Source: Chelydra serpentina (lineage: Eukaryota; Chordata; Testudines; Chelydridae). From it: a stretch of 64,000 nucleotides of DNA. Shown one piece after another: positions 10,948 through 20,561 of the stretch; position 1 is the stretch's first letter; every line of letters begins with the position of its first letter. The notes beneath the pieces are model-generated. The model ran no database searches and was not told the origin of the DNA. It saw nothing but the letters and a program-made list of their open reading frames with translations. The position numbers and the translations under genes are program-made. Location: contig JBAIAC010000001.1 of NCBI GenBank assembly GCA_037349315.1, forward strand, positions 5,064,001 to 5,128,000, in the 5' to 3' direction.

Positions 10948-11175
10948 AGAAGAGGGCCTCACCCTCCCTGATTAGCTTACCTCGTTATCTCTAGCCTGAC
11001 TCTTCCCTGCACATTTATATCTCCCTCTGGACATTTCCACTGCTTGCATCCGAAGAAGTGGGTATTGACCCACGAAAGCTTATGCTTCAATACCTCTGTT
11101 AGTCTATAAGGTGCCACAGGACCCTTTGTCGTTTCTGCAGATCCAGACTAACACAGCTACCCCTCTGATACTTGA
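10948..11175 (+). mobile_element. Penelope-like element 3' tail, single arm
   Basis: A 228-bp insertion flanked by the exact 10-bp duplication AACAATCTCT (10938-10947 and 11176-11185). It is the same tail subfamily as the palindrome at 118-451 but in a single plus-oriented arm, ending in CTGATACTTG. It contains the stem CGAAGAAGTGGG...CCCACGAAAGC. It is inserted in the 3' region of the retrovirus, so it is younger than that. Confidence 0.85.
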
Positions 11176-11349
11176 AACAATCTCTTTGTCTCTCAATGTG
11201 CTTCTCCAATTAACAATGATATTGTAAAACTAACAGCAATTTCAGTCAAAACAGAAACATATTTCTTTCTAATGGTCAGGCCAAATTCTGGGGTCTGCAG
11301 TGGAATCATTCTCTTACATTTTCCATATTAGAAATATACCAGTCATCAA

Positions 11350-12700
11350 TTTAGTCCAACATAATCCCCCTTTTGACACTAAGATTCTTAATCGCCAGTG
11401 TCACTTTTCTTTTAATCTGTTTAATAGAAAATACTGCGAGGCGGATTTGGGCCTGTGGCTCTAGCCTTGCATACATTTTTTTTATTCAACAGCACATTCC
11501 ACACATTTTAATTAAACAAATATAATGTAAGCCCAAAACAATTAGTAGGGGGTGTAACAGTACAGAAAGTACCTAGTTGTCAGGGACCATCCAGAGAATG
11601 TCATACCAATGGTAAGCTGTTATCTGTCTTTTTGCAGTGGCAATTCTTAACCTGTCCCCATTTGCATGTATAATATGAATGTTTTGTTTTTCCACATTGT
11701 TACCTGTTTGCCTTTTAACAGGTGATTGGTATCTTTCTGCCATTCCATGCCAAGATTGGCAGAGAACTCAGCTAAATCAGTGCTTACAGTAAGAAGAGAC
11801 TTCTTTGGTTGTGGCAAATAGTAGATGTGATTATTGGTAAACATAGTACTTACATTACATTTCCATTTGTCTACTGGTGGGTTGCTAACACTTTCATCTT
11901 TTCAAAACACTTTTTTCCAAGAATTAACACATACACATTGCCCATTATACAGTACTTTGGTCTTATTATTTAATTTATCCCACATACATGATTCTAGTGA
12001 AGTGTTTTTACTACAGGGCTTTGGAACAACAGGCAAGGCCAAGCACACCCACATTTGAGGAGTTTTGAGGACAGCCTCTGGTATCCAATAGCTTCCCTTC
12101 CTCCCAAGCCCACTGGCTCAATTCCGGGGTAGCCAGAAGGATCCCATGTGCAATATGGGGAGTGGGCTAACTTTCCATATCTTTGCTTCCAGATCCTGTT
12201 GGTGTGCGATTTTAACAACAATTTCCCCAATTAAAAGGTCTGGCCGTACTATGCTAGAAACATACTTATCAGTACAAATGGATGCAGTATCAGTGATTTT
12301 TTTTTCTTGCTTTAGCAAGTGTATTAAAACCTTAATATCTCCTGATATTACCCAAACCATTGTGTGTTTCAAGGTGGGCAAAGCAAGCATCTGCACTTCA
12401 GTGCATCCCATGGCTATAGCAGTATGGCTTTTTACTTCCATTTGTTTCTGGATTAGGCTGTCCTATAGCTGGGACAGAGAGCTTAATTTAATCTTAATTA
12501 CCTTCAGGTCTACAGTATTTATAATCCCTGCTCCAAAACCAATTCCTCCTAATATGGTGTCTGCTACCAGAGGATGCTTCCCTGCAATATTTAATACACA
12601 ATGGTGACAAGATAAACAGCACAAGACAAAACATAGAACCCAAAACACAATTTCTATTGTGACAGTAGATTTATGGTATTTTGGGTTGCTCCTCAGCTGG
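11350..12700 (-). pseudogene. Retroviral env-like remnant
   Basis: Minus-strand frames across this stretch, separated by stops and frameshifts, look like a retroviral envelope gene. There is a hydrophobic, glycine-rich segment near 12560, similar in character to a fusion-peptide region. Several cysteine- and tryptophan-containing blocks follow, then a hydrophobic membrane anchor near 11540-11580, followed by a cysteine cluster and a basic tail that runs into the purine tract at 11366. Order and position (last gene before the LTR) fit env, and the tail overlapping the purine tract is usual in retroviruses. The assignment is from layout and hydropathy, not from a recognised family motif. The frames are broken and no intact product could be made. 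Confidence 0.5.
11364..11377 (-). promoter_or_regulatory. Second polypurine-like tract
   Basis: The minus strand reads GTCAAAAGGGGGATTATG followed by TGTTGG, very like the tract at 10209-10220 and again directly after env-tail-like coding. Two such tracts 1.15 kb apart (about 0.55 kb after removing the nested hAT and PLE) point to a duplicated or chimeric 3' end. Confidence 0.5.
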
Positions 12701-14658
12701 TATCAGCTTTTTCTGATTTTCTGAAAGGCAAAAGAACATGCTTCTGCCCCTTTTGGGGTGGGATTCAATGGCTTGTACCTTTATCAGTTAGGTAATTTGC
12801 ATTAACACAGATGCTTTCTGGTTTGCTTTTGGATCCAAAGCCATCAGCAGCTCAGAGACTCCGTCTTAAAAGGGACACAATTAACTTTTACCAGAGTTTT
12901 GATTACTCTTCACTTTTAACTCCTGCTTTCAAAACATACAGCGATCTGAAAAAGAAAACACAGCCTACTGTGGCTCCCTTTGAGCCCTACTAGGATTTTA
13001 ATTAATAGCATGGGATGGTTTTAGATTTCTTTTACCTCTTTTACAATATACATTGCACATGTCCTAAATGCACATTTCTTTCATAGTTTAACTTTTATAA
13101 CATTATGCATATTAATTTTTACATAAGGTGTAACTATTTTGCTTAGAGTTTTTATGTACCCTTATTAAAGTGACAGTCTGGTTACACAGAGCCATTTTAA
13201 GGCTCAGTGTTTTTAACATTGCTTCTTTTTGTTTTGTGCACCTCACCCCTGCTGTTGCTTCATCACTGTCTTTTTTAATTTCTTATTGTTTTACTACAGC
13301 TTTCATCTGCTATTTTGTTACAAAAACCAACCAACCTAACAAAAAGAATCCAGAATATTTTTCTATTCACCAGATGTTGACTGCTCTGCTACAGCTATGA
13401 TTTTGGTCTCTTAAAAAGATATTGGACTTATAAAGCATTAAGGTACTTTACGGGTTACATGCTAAATACCAAAGCCAAACAGCACTCTAGTTACCTGTGT
13501 CTGGCAAAAAACAAAACAAATAACATTTCTCAGTTTTGCCACTTTGAATGAAAGATTCAAATGGATTTTAGTGGTATTATTTAAAAACAAAACCAATTTA
13601 TCTTAAACCTACAAAACAAAAGTTTTACAAACCAGATGTGTTGCTTTAGGTCCTAAACACTCCACATATTTATACAATATATTTATACACACACATTCTT
13701 TTTTTCTTAACACCCCTTTTACATTGCTCTATTTTTACATATTACGTTCCCTTTATACATTTGGGGCAGTTAAGTTCCAATTGAACCCCCTTATGTTCTT
13801 TAGCAAATTTGAGTAATTGTCCATAATCAGATTATTTCAATCAGATAGTTTCTTTGCCTGAATTATGTTCAGACATTCCTTTGGAAAAGGGCCCATTTTT
13901 CCATCAGAATGGCTGCAAAGAAACCAAGAATTCTCTTTCTCTAACACTTTTCCTTTTTTACATTTTCACAAAGTTTAACTGCTTAATTCCCTCCTGCTTA
14001 ATATCCTCTGCAGAGTTAACTTTTCACACTCTTTCCTTAAATCATTTGCTCATCTCCCAAAAGACACCTTAATCAACTCAGATTTCACCATTCCAAGTAT
14101 TGTTTCAGGGATCTGAATTCCCTATGTCTGTATTTACTCCTTCCTTACTCCTGCCACTCCAGGCTTCCAACCTGTTTTTCAATTTCTTTATCTGTTGCTC
14201 CCTCCTCCCCCCACTTGTCTGGGGCTGATCCTGCTTTCCTCCGTGAACTGTCCCTTTCCATGGGCACAGGCTTTGTTCCATTACCAATTTAGCAAGGAGG
14301 GTGGGCTTCTTAACTAGCTCCCACCCCTCCTGGTCCCTTTCCTTAAACATTTCTTTTACAATTGTGAAATTACCACAATATCATTCACAAAAACTATACT
14401 ACACTGCCCAGATGCCTATATCCTTCAGAGTTTGGTTTAACAGAGCAAGATCTGTTTAAAAGGAGTAATCTCTTGAACAAAGTATCATCTTTGGATTGCT
14501 TCCTTTTAAACATTTCCTACACAGGTGCTACCACTATTTGCCCTCACTCCTATATCCTTCAGAGTTGGGTCTTACATAGAAAATACTGCCTGAACATATT
14601 TCTTACTCCTGTTGCCCATGCCAGTGCCGGGGCTTCCAATGTAACCCCCTCTGGGCCA
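12701..14658. other. Retroviral interior without recognisable genes
   Basis: Decayed, T-rich on the plus strand. An 81-codon minus-strand frame at 14105-14350 is rich in Lys, Glu and Gly and lies where gag should start after the leader, but it shows no matrix, capsid or zinc-knuckle motif. No polymerase motif is visible in any frame. Confidence 0.45.
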
Positions 14659-15095
14659 GAGGGAGACACGCTAAGCCTCTCTCTGTATCACTCGGCCTAC
14701 TACCACCAAGGGTTCATACACCAAATCCTTCACTGGATCAGAGCGAGAAACACTAAATTCTCCTCTTAAGCTCAGTCTTGCTATGGCTGAGAGTGTATGC
14801 ACCTAGGATTTTTCAGTTTGGAGCAAGGATCTCTAAGTCCTCTTCCTATTGCCCAGCCTTAGTACGACTGGGGATATACCCACCTCCAATTATTTCCTCG
14901 CAACAGTCCAGGGTGGAGAGAGGGATGCTAAACCTCTCCCCTTTTTCTCAGCCCTGCTATGACCGAGGGTGTGTATACCTTTTAATCATAAAAATTCTCA
15001 ATTCATAAGATACCAAGAGTGAATACAATATTAACCACAACTGGTTCCCTCTTTACTGCCCGGTAACTATGACCGGGGGTGTGCACACCTGAATG
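14659..15095 (-). repeat. Five degenerate tandem repeats in the retroviral leader
   Basis: Units start near 14659, 14741, 14821, 14916 and 15010. Each carries, on the plus strand, a block like CTAAACCTCTCCCC, then CAGCCCTGCTATGACCGAGGGTGT, then an A/T-rich spacer. Unit length is about 80-95 bp and similarity is moderate. They lie between the truncated 5' LTR and the presumed gag start, where retroviruses keep packaging and translation signals. Confidence 0.7.
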
Positions 15096-15190
15096 ATCGA
15101 TCACCTTTAAGTGTATGGTATACCTTTTTAGCAGTATTGTCAATAATTACAGCGCATATTCTTCCCCCTTTCACAATTCTCCACCAATTA

Positions 15191-15378
15191 TGTTATGCTA
15201 TACAAAGCACACAGGATCTTTTCAGGGGAAAAAGGCAAATATGCCGCATTTGTTGAAAATACAACAGTTAGCATATGCTTTTCAGTCACACACACACAAG
15301 TCCTGCATATGGTCTTTATAGTTACCAGTCTGTAGCTCGAGTCAATCTAATGGCCAGTTAGACTGAGCATGAGTGAGG
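15191..15378 (-). repeat. Truncated 5' LTR of the antisense retrovirus
   Basis: Starts TGTTATGCTATACAAAGCACAC, matching the 3' LTR at 9234 onward. Homology stops at GAGTGAGGAG near 15378, where outer-hAT sequence resumes. Only the last ~190 bp of the LTR (U5 side) remain. The bases next inside on the minus strand, TAATTGGTGGAG, are where a primer-binding site would lie. The TGG is suggestive but I cannot assign a tRNA. Confidence 0.7.
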
Positions 15379-15847
15379 AGCGCTGGCAGCCCTGACCCCA
15401 GACTCCAATCCCATGGGGCCGGCCACTAACCCCACCCTCAAACCCCCACCGTGTGGGGCCTGGCAGTGATCCCGGACCCTGCGGGGCCGGCCAACTAGCA
15501 GCCCTGGACCCCTACCGCATGGGGCCAGACCCCCGCTCCGGGCTGGATGGTGACCCTGAGCTCTGTGGGGCCGGGCGGCAGCCCCAGACCTCAGATCTCC
15601 ACCATGCAGGGCCATACGGGGACAGCTGGCAGTCCCGGACACTGGACCCTGTGTGGCTGGCTGGCAGCCCTGGAGCCCTGCTGCACAAGGCCGGGAAGCC
15701 CAGTCCAGCCACACTGGACAGCCATGAATCCGGACTCTGCCGTGTGGCCCAGCGGCCTTTAGCACACAGCTGGGCTGCAGCTCTTGTGCTAATTGGGCCA
15801 CATGCGGCCTGTGGGCTGCAGATTGAGAACAGCTGACTTAAATGATA

Positions 15848-16267
15848 TGAGTAAGTGCTCACCAGTGTAAATAAGGCCCCATAATCTGGCATTTTAATGA
15901 CTCTTTCTCTCTAACATAAGATTCCCCTGCCTTGGCTCCCAACACTATGATGATCAGACATGAAGCAGATAAGATGATAGTACACTGCAAAAGAAATTTC
16001 TGGTTAAGAAGGCATTCTCCTCCCTGAAAGACATTGGAAGGCTGTTTTGCGGGTAGTGTGGTTATCAATGGAATAACTGCAGTATGTCTTGCTGTTGCAA
16101 TAGCAGAGAGTCTCCTGCACACTGAATTGGCTTTTCCTGCTGGCAAGAGCCAATATTACACACACTTTTTTTCACACAGATGGGTAAATGGTTTGCCTAA
16201 AGGTTGTAGTCATTTCCCCCTTCACTTACATACCTGTGAAGAGGTATTTCTCCTGCAGTTATTTGGA
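15848..16267. other. Flank of the nested stack, no gene
   Basis: Begins with GAGTAAGTGCTCACCAGTG, the apparent right half of the short repeat cut at 6338. The rest is unrecognised. Open frames of 85-95 codons here have no domain signature. Confidence 0.4.
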
Positions 16268-16512
16268 GTGTCTGTGTTCCTGAAAATTTAGTATTTTTAG
16301 TAGGAAATATTAAAAACCTTGCAATTTTTTTTTTGAAGTTTTGGTCCAAAATGTTCGGTGTTTCAGCAGTTTTCAACTACATTTTTTTGCATTTTGCCAA
16401 TTTATTTCTTTATGGCAAAAGGTCAGACATTTTCCTGGAAGGGGAGGAAAAAACCCTATCCCCGCATCTCTAGTTCTGATTTGCAATACAAGCCATACTG
16501 TATATATTCTTT
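16268..16512 (+). repeat. Left arm of a 245-bp inverted repeat
   Basis: Starts GTGTCTGTGTTCCTGAAAA and ends GTATATATTCTT. It is the reverse complement of 17369-17611, with only a few substitutions and an indel in the poly-T run at 16324-16334. The arm is rich in TTTTGGTCCAAAATG wording like that of a turtle MITE with CTAGAGATGCGGG-type ends, but no target duplication is seen. Confidence 0.9.
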
Positions 16513-17368
16513 GGGTTGACGCCTCCTGCTTCCCAGAAGGCAATTAAAAAGTGTGAGTGAATATCCTCTCTCACAATATAATAGTAAATTCTCCCACAAA
16601 ATATAAACTGGTGCATTTGTTGCTGGAATCAAAGCACATGAAAATATCTCTGGTTTATCCAGTCCCCCTGGCCACCCCTAAAAAGGCAGGAAAATCCTAG
16701 TTTATACAGAAAAATTACAACTGCCAAAATGTCTCCTCCTGTTATCTCCTGCTGCTATATATTAATGGAAACGTCTGTTGATACTAACAAAGACGACTGT
16801 GGAACTAAACTCATTATCTATTCTGTGTTACTATCTTATAAAATGTTGTTGTGGTTGGGAGGTCCCTCCAGCTGCTGGGCCAGGGGCTGTCCTTCTCTTG
16901 GTCACCCCACCTGCCTAGAACAATGCTAGAATGTAACAACAAAAAGGAACAGTAATGTGTTTTCTTTCTTAAATTCCTTTGCCCACTCAATACACAGCCA
17001 TTCATGATGCAGCCTGAGAATGACTTGGAAGAGCCACCCTAAAACACACCCCAAGGTTGTTCTCTTAAAGATTACCCATGTCTATTGGATGCATGGATGT
17101 CAATGGCTCAGTGTAATTCTTAAATTGATTCCCAAACTTTACCACTGGGTGTAGTAAAATATGCGACACAATATGCTCCCCATATGGGTGCTGTGGTGAT
17201 AATGTAGTCTGTTCTGTAATGGGAAAATGGACTAGATTTGTGCCCCAGATTTTAAAAGCGGATATCATACGTTAAGGTCTGGCAAGGTCCGAACTAAAAC
17301 TAGGGGTAGTTAGTATGTGTGTGCCTCAGACGCTGCTGCAGTTCCAGATATTATTTATGTAAAAGGTG
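16513..17368. other. 856-bp spacer of the inverted repeat
   Basis: Single-copy within this window. No coding, no repeat match that I recognise. It would form the loop if the 245-bp arms paired. Confidence 0.6.
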
Positions 17369-17611
17369 AAGAATATATACAGTATGGCTTGTATTGCAAA
17401 TCAGAACTAGAGATGCGGGGATAGGGTTTTTTCCTCCCCTTCCAGGAAAATGTATGACCTTTTGCCATAAAGAAATAAATTGGCAAAATGCAAAAAAATG
17501 TAGTTGAAAACTGCTGAAACACCGAACATTTTGGACCAAAACTTCAAAAAACAATTGCAAGGTTTTTAATATTTCCTACTAAAAATACTAAATTTTCAGG
17601 AACACAGACAC
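17369..17611 (-). repeat. Right arm of the 245-bp inverted repeat
   Basis: Reverse complement of 16268-16512. A purine-rich run (AAAAAAAGAAAAAGAAAAGGGGGGGGG) follows immediately on its outer side at 17619-17648. Confidence 0.9.
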
Positions 17612-19682
17612 TTTTTGCAAAAAAAAGAAAAAGAAAAGGGGGGGGGTGGTGTTTAAAAACACAATTCCCTGGTTTTTTTTTTAAAAGCAGTGATGGAAAT
17701 TTTTTGAGGAACCCTAATCAGCACACTGTAGCAAGAATCTCTCTCTCTACATATTGTCCCAGGTGACAATATTTGCATGCATATATCTGTAAAATATGTG
17801 CTGGTTTTGTGATGTGGGCAAATATCCTCTTGGATTAAAATATGGCTACCAATTCTTGTTTTCACTTCTAACCCCCAAAAAGGGTATTAATGTAGTTCTT
17901 CAGAGATACAGGACATATTAGCCCATCATGATACCTAGTCTGAGAAATGTAAAGGTAAAACTTGAAAACATGAAGATTGAAAACACAACCTTGTTCCCCC
18001 TGCAGCTAATGCAAGCTTCATTATTTTTTCTATCATGAGCCCTATATTAAGACATTTTCAGTACTGAATCTATATTAGGAATAATAAAATAACTAGTAAT
18101 ATTCAGTCTTTGAGGACTGGTGTGGGTGATATATACATGATGAGTCACTGGCATGTTGGGATAAAGCACAGTGACTTGCTGAGCTCTGGGAGCATCAAAA
18201 AGGAAAAGCATTTGCAGTTGATAGACACCCAGCTGATGTGAAATCTAAAAGATCATTTTCAAAATCTGTTCATTTTCAAAGATTTTATTTTATCGGAGCT
18301 AATTAAGCACCCTATTCTTCCAAGAAACTAAAAAGGTCATAGAAGCCTTACTATATTTGATCCTTCATATCATGAAAACATTTGAATATGTAAAAGAAAG
18401 TATTAAATTGTATGAAAATTAGCTCCAGTCAAAGGACAGTGTTGGCAACAAAATAAAAATCTAGACAAGGAGATGACTCAAATGAGAACAGAATGTCCTT
18501 GCCAGTCTTCTTTTCTTACTATCTGTGCTAAGGACAAATTTGCAAAAGTAAAGCTCTCCTGACGGAGACAATACTGTTATCTTATAAGATTTTAATGCAG
18601 ACAGTAAGCATTAATTTATAAAGGCTACTGCAAATCAGTCCAGTGGGAAAAGACAGTTATTTTTTTTCAGAACCATAGCGTGTATCATTACAATCAACAT
18701 TAGACTTCAGGTTTTTGCAAGTGTATATATTCATCTGTCTTTTAACCAGGACGAATTCTGAAATTCTTCATTATATGAGTCATATACCTCCTTGAACACC
18801 CTCCACAACACTCCCACACTCTTCCAAATAATCATACTCCAGCTGCCTAGGCAGTCAGAAGATTCATGGTGATTTTGGCATCTCCATTTAAATTTTCCTG
18901 TTGAAAACATGTTAGCTCTGTTAGAATCTGTGGTTTTTTTGTTTTAAGACTGAGCCAAATCCACTGGTGAAACATGGCTGCTTTGTGCCACACAGCGGGT
19001 ATAATCTGACTGTGTCAAGTTTGTTGGTGGTGATCACTCCAACATCAGGGTAGTCTGTAGGTGGGGTAAAACTGATATAGGGGCTCTTATGAAAGATGTC
19101 CTTTCTGCTGCTGGTGTAGAAAAGGGTGCATGGGCAAAATGTCCCTTTGTCATGCTGCTTTAACTCAGTTGTGTGTTTGATCACTGTGTTAGTGGAGCAG
19201 CACAAGGGTAAGAAAGCATGGGCTATATTGTGTAGTAGAAAGACCAGGACAGAGCTAGGAAGAGATTTAAGCTATTTTTGCAGATCACCCTCTGATTTAT
19301 ACTCTGTGCAGTTTGGATGAAGATGAGGATCCATGACTGCCAAACCCAAGCATTCAAAACTCACGAGTCAGACCCCAGAAAATCATCAGATTGGCTTCAA
19401 AACTTAAATTTGGGGTTTTTCATTTGCTGTCTTGTTTTTCAGCCCGTATGGTATACTTGGTTCATGTTTAAACTTGTATCCACATCCCTGAGGGCTAGAA
19501 ATGTACTATTTTTAAAAGAAAGCAGAGATTCTCATGCAATTCCTTACTTCCAGCAGCTGAAACACTTTAAGAAAAATACTAAATATCATGATACTCATAC
19601 CAAAAGACAATTTTAGTGTCTATTCCAGCTAATTATAATGCTGCCTACTCAACACTTTTAAAAAATAAAATCTACACAGTAA
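17612..19682. other. AT-rich sequence, no gene seen
   Basis: About 2.1 kb. I find no element boundary or domain. The 94-codon minus-strand frame at 18921-19205 and the 99-codon plus frame at 19317-19616 lack recognisable motifs. Confidence 0.45.
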
Positions 19683-20225
19683 TCATAGAATCTCAGGGTT
19701 GGAAGGGACCTCAGGAGGTCATCTAGTCCAACCCCCTGCTCCAAGCAGGACCATCCCCAACTAAATCATCCCAGCCAGGGCTTTGTCAAGCCTGACCTTA
19801 AAAACCTCTAAGGAAGGAGATTCCACCGTCTCCCTAGGTAACCCATTCCAGTGCTTCACCACCCTACTAGTGAAAAAGTTTTTCCTAATATCCAACCTAA
19901 ACCTCCCCATCTTCAACTTGAGACCATTACTCCTTGTTCTGTCATCTTCTACCACTGAGAACAGTCTAGATCCATCCTCTTTGGAACCCCCTTTCAGGTA
20001 GCTGAAAGCAGCTATCAAATCCCCCCTCACTCTTCTCTTCTGCAGGCTAAACAATCCCAGTTCCCTCAGCCTCTCCTCATAAGTCATGTGCTCCAGCCCC
20101 CTAATCATTTTTGTTGCCCTGCGCTGGACTCTTTCCAATGTATCCACATCTTTTTGTAGTCTGGGGCCCAAAACTGGACACAGTACTCCAAATGAAGCCT
20201 CACCAGTGCCGAATAGAGGGGAATA
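19683..20225 (-). mobile_element. CR1 LINE 3' fragment, antisense
   Basis: The conserved 3' end starts at 19683 and runs about 540 bp into the end of the RT coding, where it stops at GCCGAATAGAGGGGAATA. Its 5' break abuts the 3' tail of the next CR1 copy. Residual coding on the minus strand (136 codons, 19761-20171) is the CR1 C-terminal region with the [20 protein letters not shown] block. Confidence 0.93.
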
Positions 20226-20561
20226 ATCATAGAATCATAGAATCATAGAATCATAGAATCTCAGGGTTGGAAGGGACCTCAGGAGGTCATCTAGTCCAAC
20301 CCCCTGCTCAAAGCAGGACCAACCCCAACTAGATCATCCCAGCCAGGGCTTTGTCAAGCCTGACCTTAAAAACCTCTAAGGAAGGAGATTCCACCACCTC
20401 CCTAGGTAACCCATTCCAGTGCTTCACCACCCTACTAGTGAAAAAGTTTTTCCTAATATCCAACCTAAACCTCCCCCTCTGCAACTTGAGACCATTACTC
20501 CTTGTTCTGTCATCTTCTACCACTGAGAACAGTCTAGATCCATCCTCTTTGGAACCCCCTT

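Larger units (their letters stand above)
9234..15378 (-). mobile_element. Endogenous retrovirus, antisense, degenerate
   Basis: A 3' LTR (9234-10207) and a truncated 5' LTR (15191-15378) lie in the same antisense orientation and share about 190 bp. Between them, in minus-strand order, are a leader with tandem repeats, an unrecognisable 1.7 kb, an env-like region (about 12700-11350) with frameshifts and stops, and purine-rich tracts beside the 3' LTR. No gag protease or reverse-transcriptase motif can be read, so pol seems to have been lost. It is inserted in the outer hAT and itself contains a small hAT (10534-10902) and a PLE tail (10948-11175). It is non-infectious on this evidence. I cannot name the retroviral genus. 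Confidence 0.7.
6339..15835. mobile_element. Outer hAT element of a nested insertion stack
   Basis: The left end is CAGTGGTTCTCAACC at 6339 and the right end is GATTGAGAACAGCTG ending at 15835. These are inverted-repeat partners of a common hAT terminus. The flanks are ACTTAGAC (6331-6338) and ACTTAAAT (15836-15843), matching at 6 of 8 positions with only transition differences, as expected of an old 8-bp target duplication. Subtracting the inner hAT, the sense CR1 and the retrovirus leaves roughly 0.8 kb of hAT body, which is GC-rich, non-coding and rich in GGCAGCCCTG/ACCCCAGACTCC words at 9110-9233 and 15380-15830. Confidence 0.75.

Noticed and set aside
10573..10962. 129-codon proline-rich minus-strand frame
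   Set aside because: Lies across a GC-rich non-autonomous hAT and its boundary. The translation is low complexity and runs out of the element into retroviral DNA.
9234..15378. Idea that the antisense provirus might be intact
   Set aside because: No polymerase or protease motifs, env-like reading is broken by stops and frameshifts, and the 5' LTR is cut to about 190 bp.
15358..15892. Overlapping frames of 126-147 codons on both strands
   Set aside because: They run through the LTR remnant, the hAT body and flanking DNA without respect for boundaries, so they are not genes.
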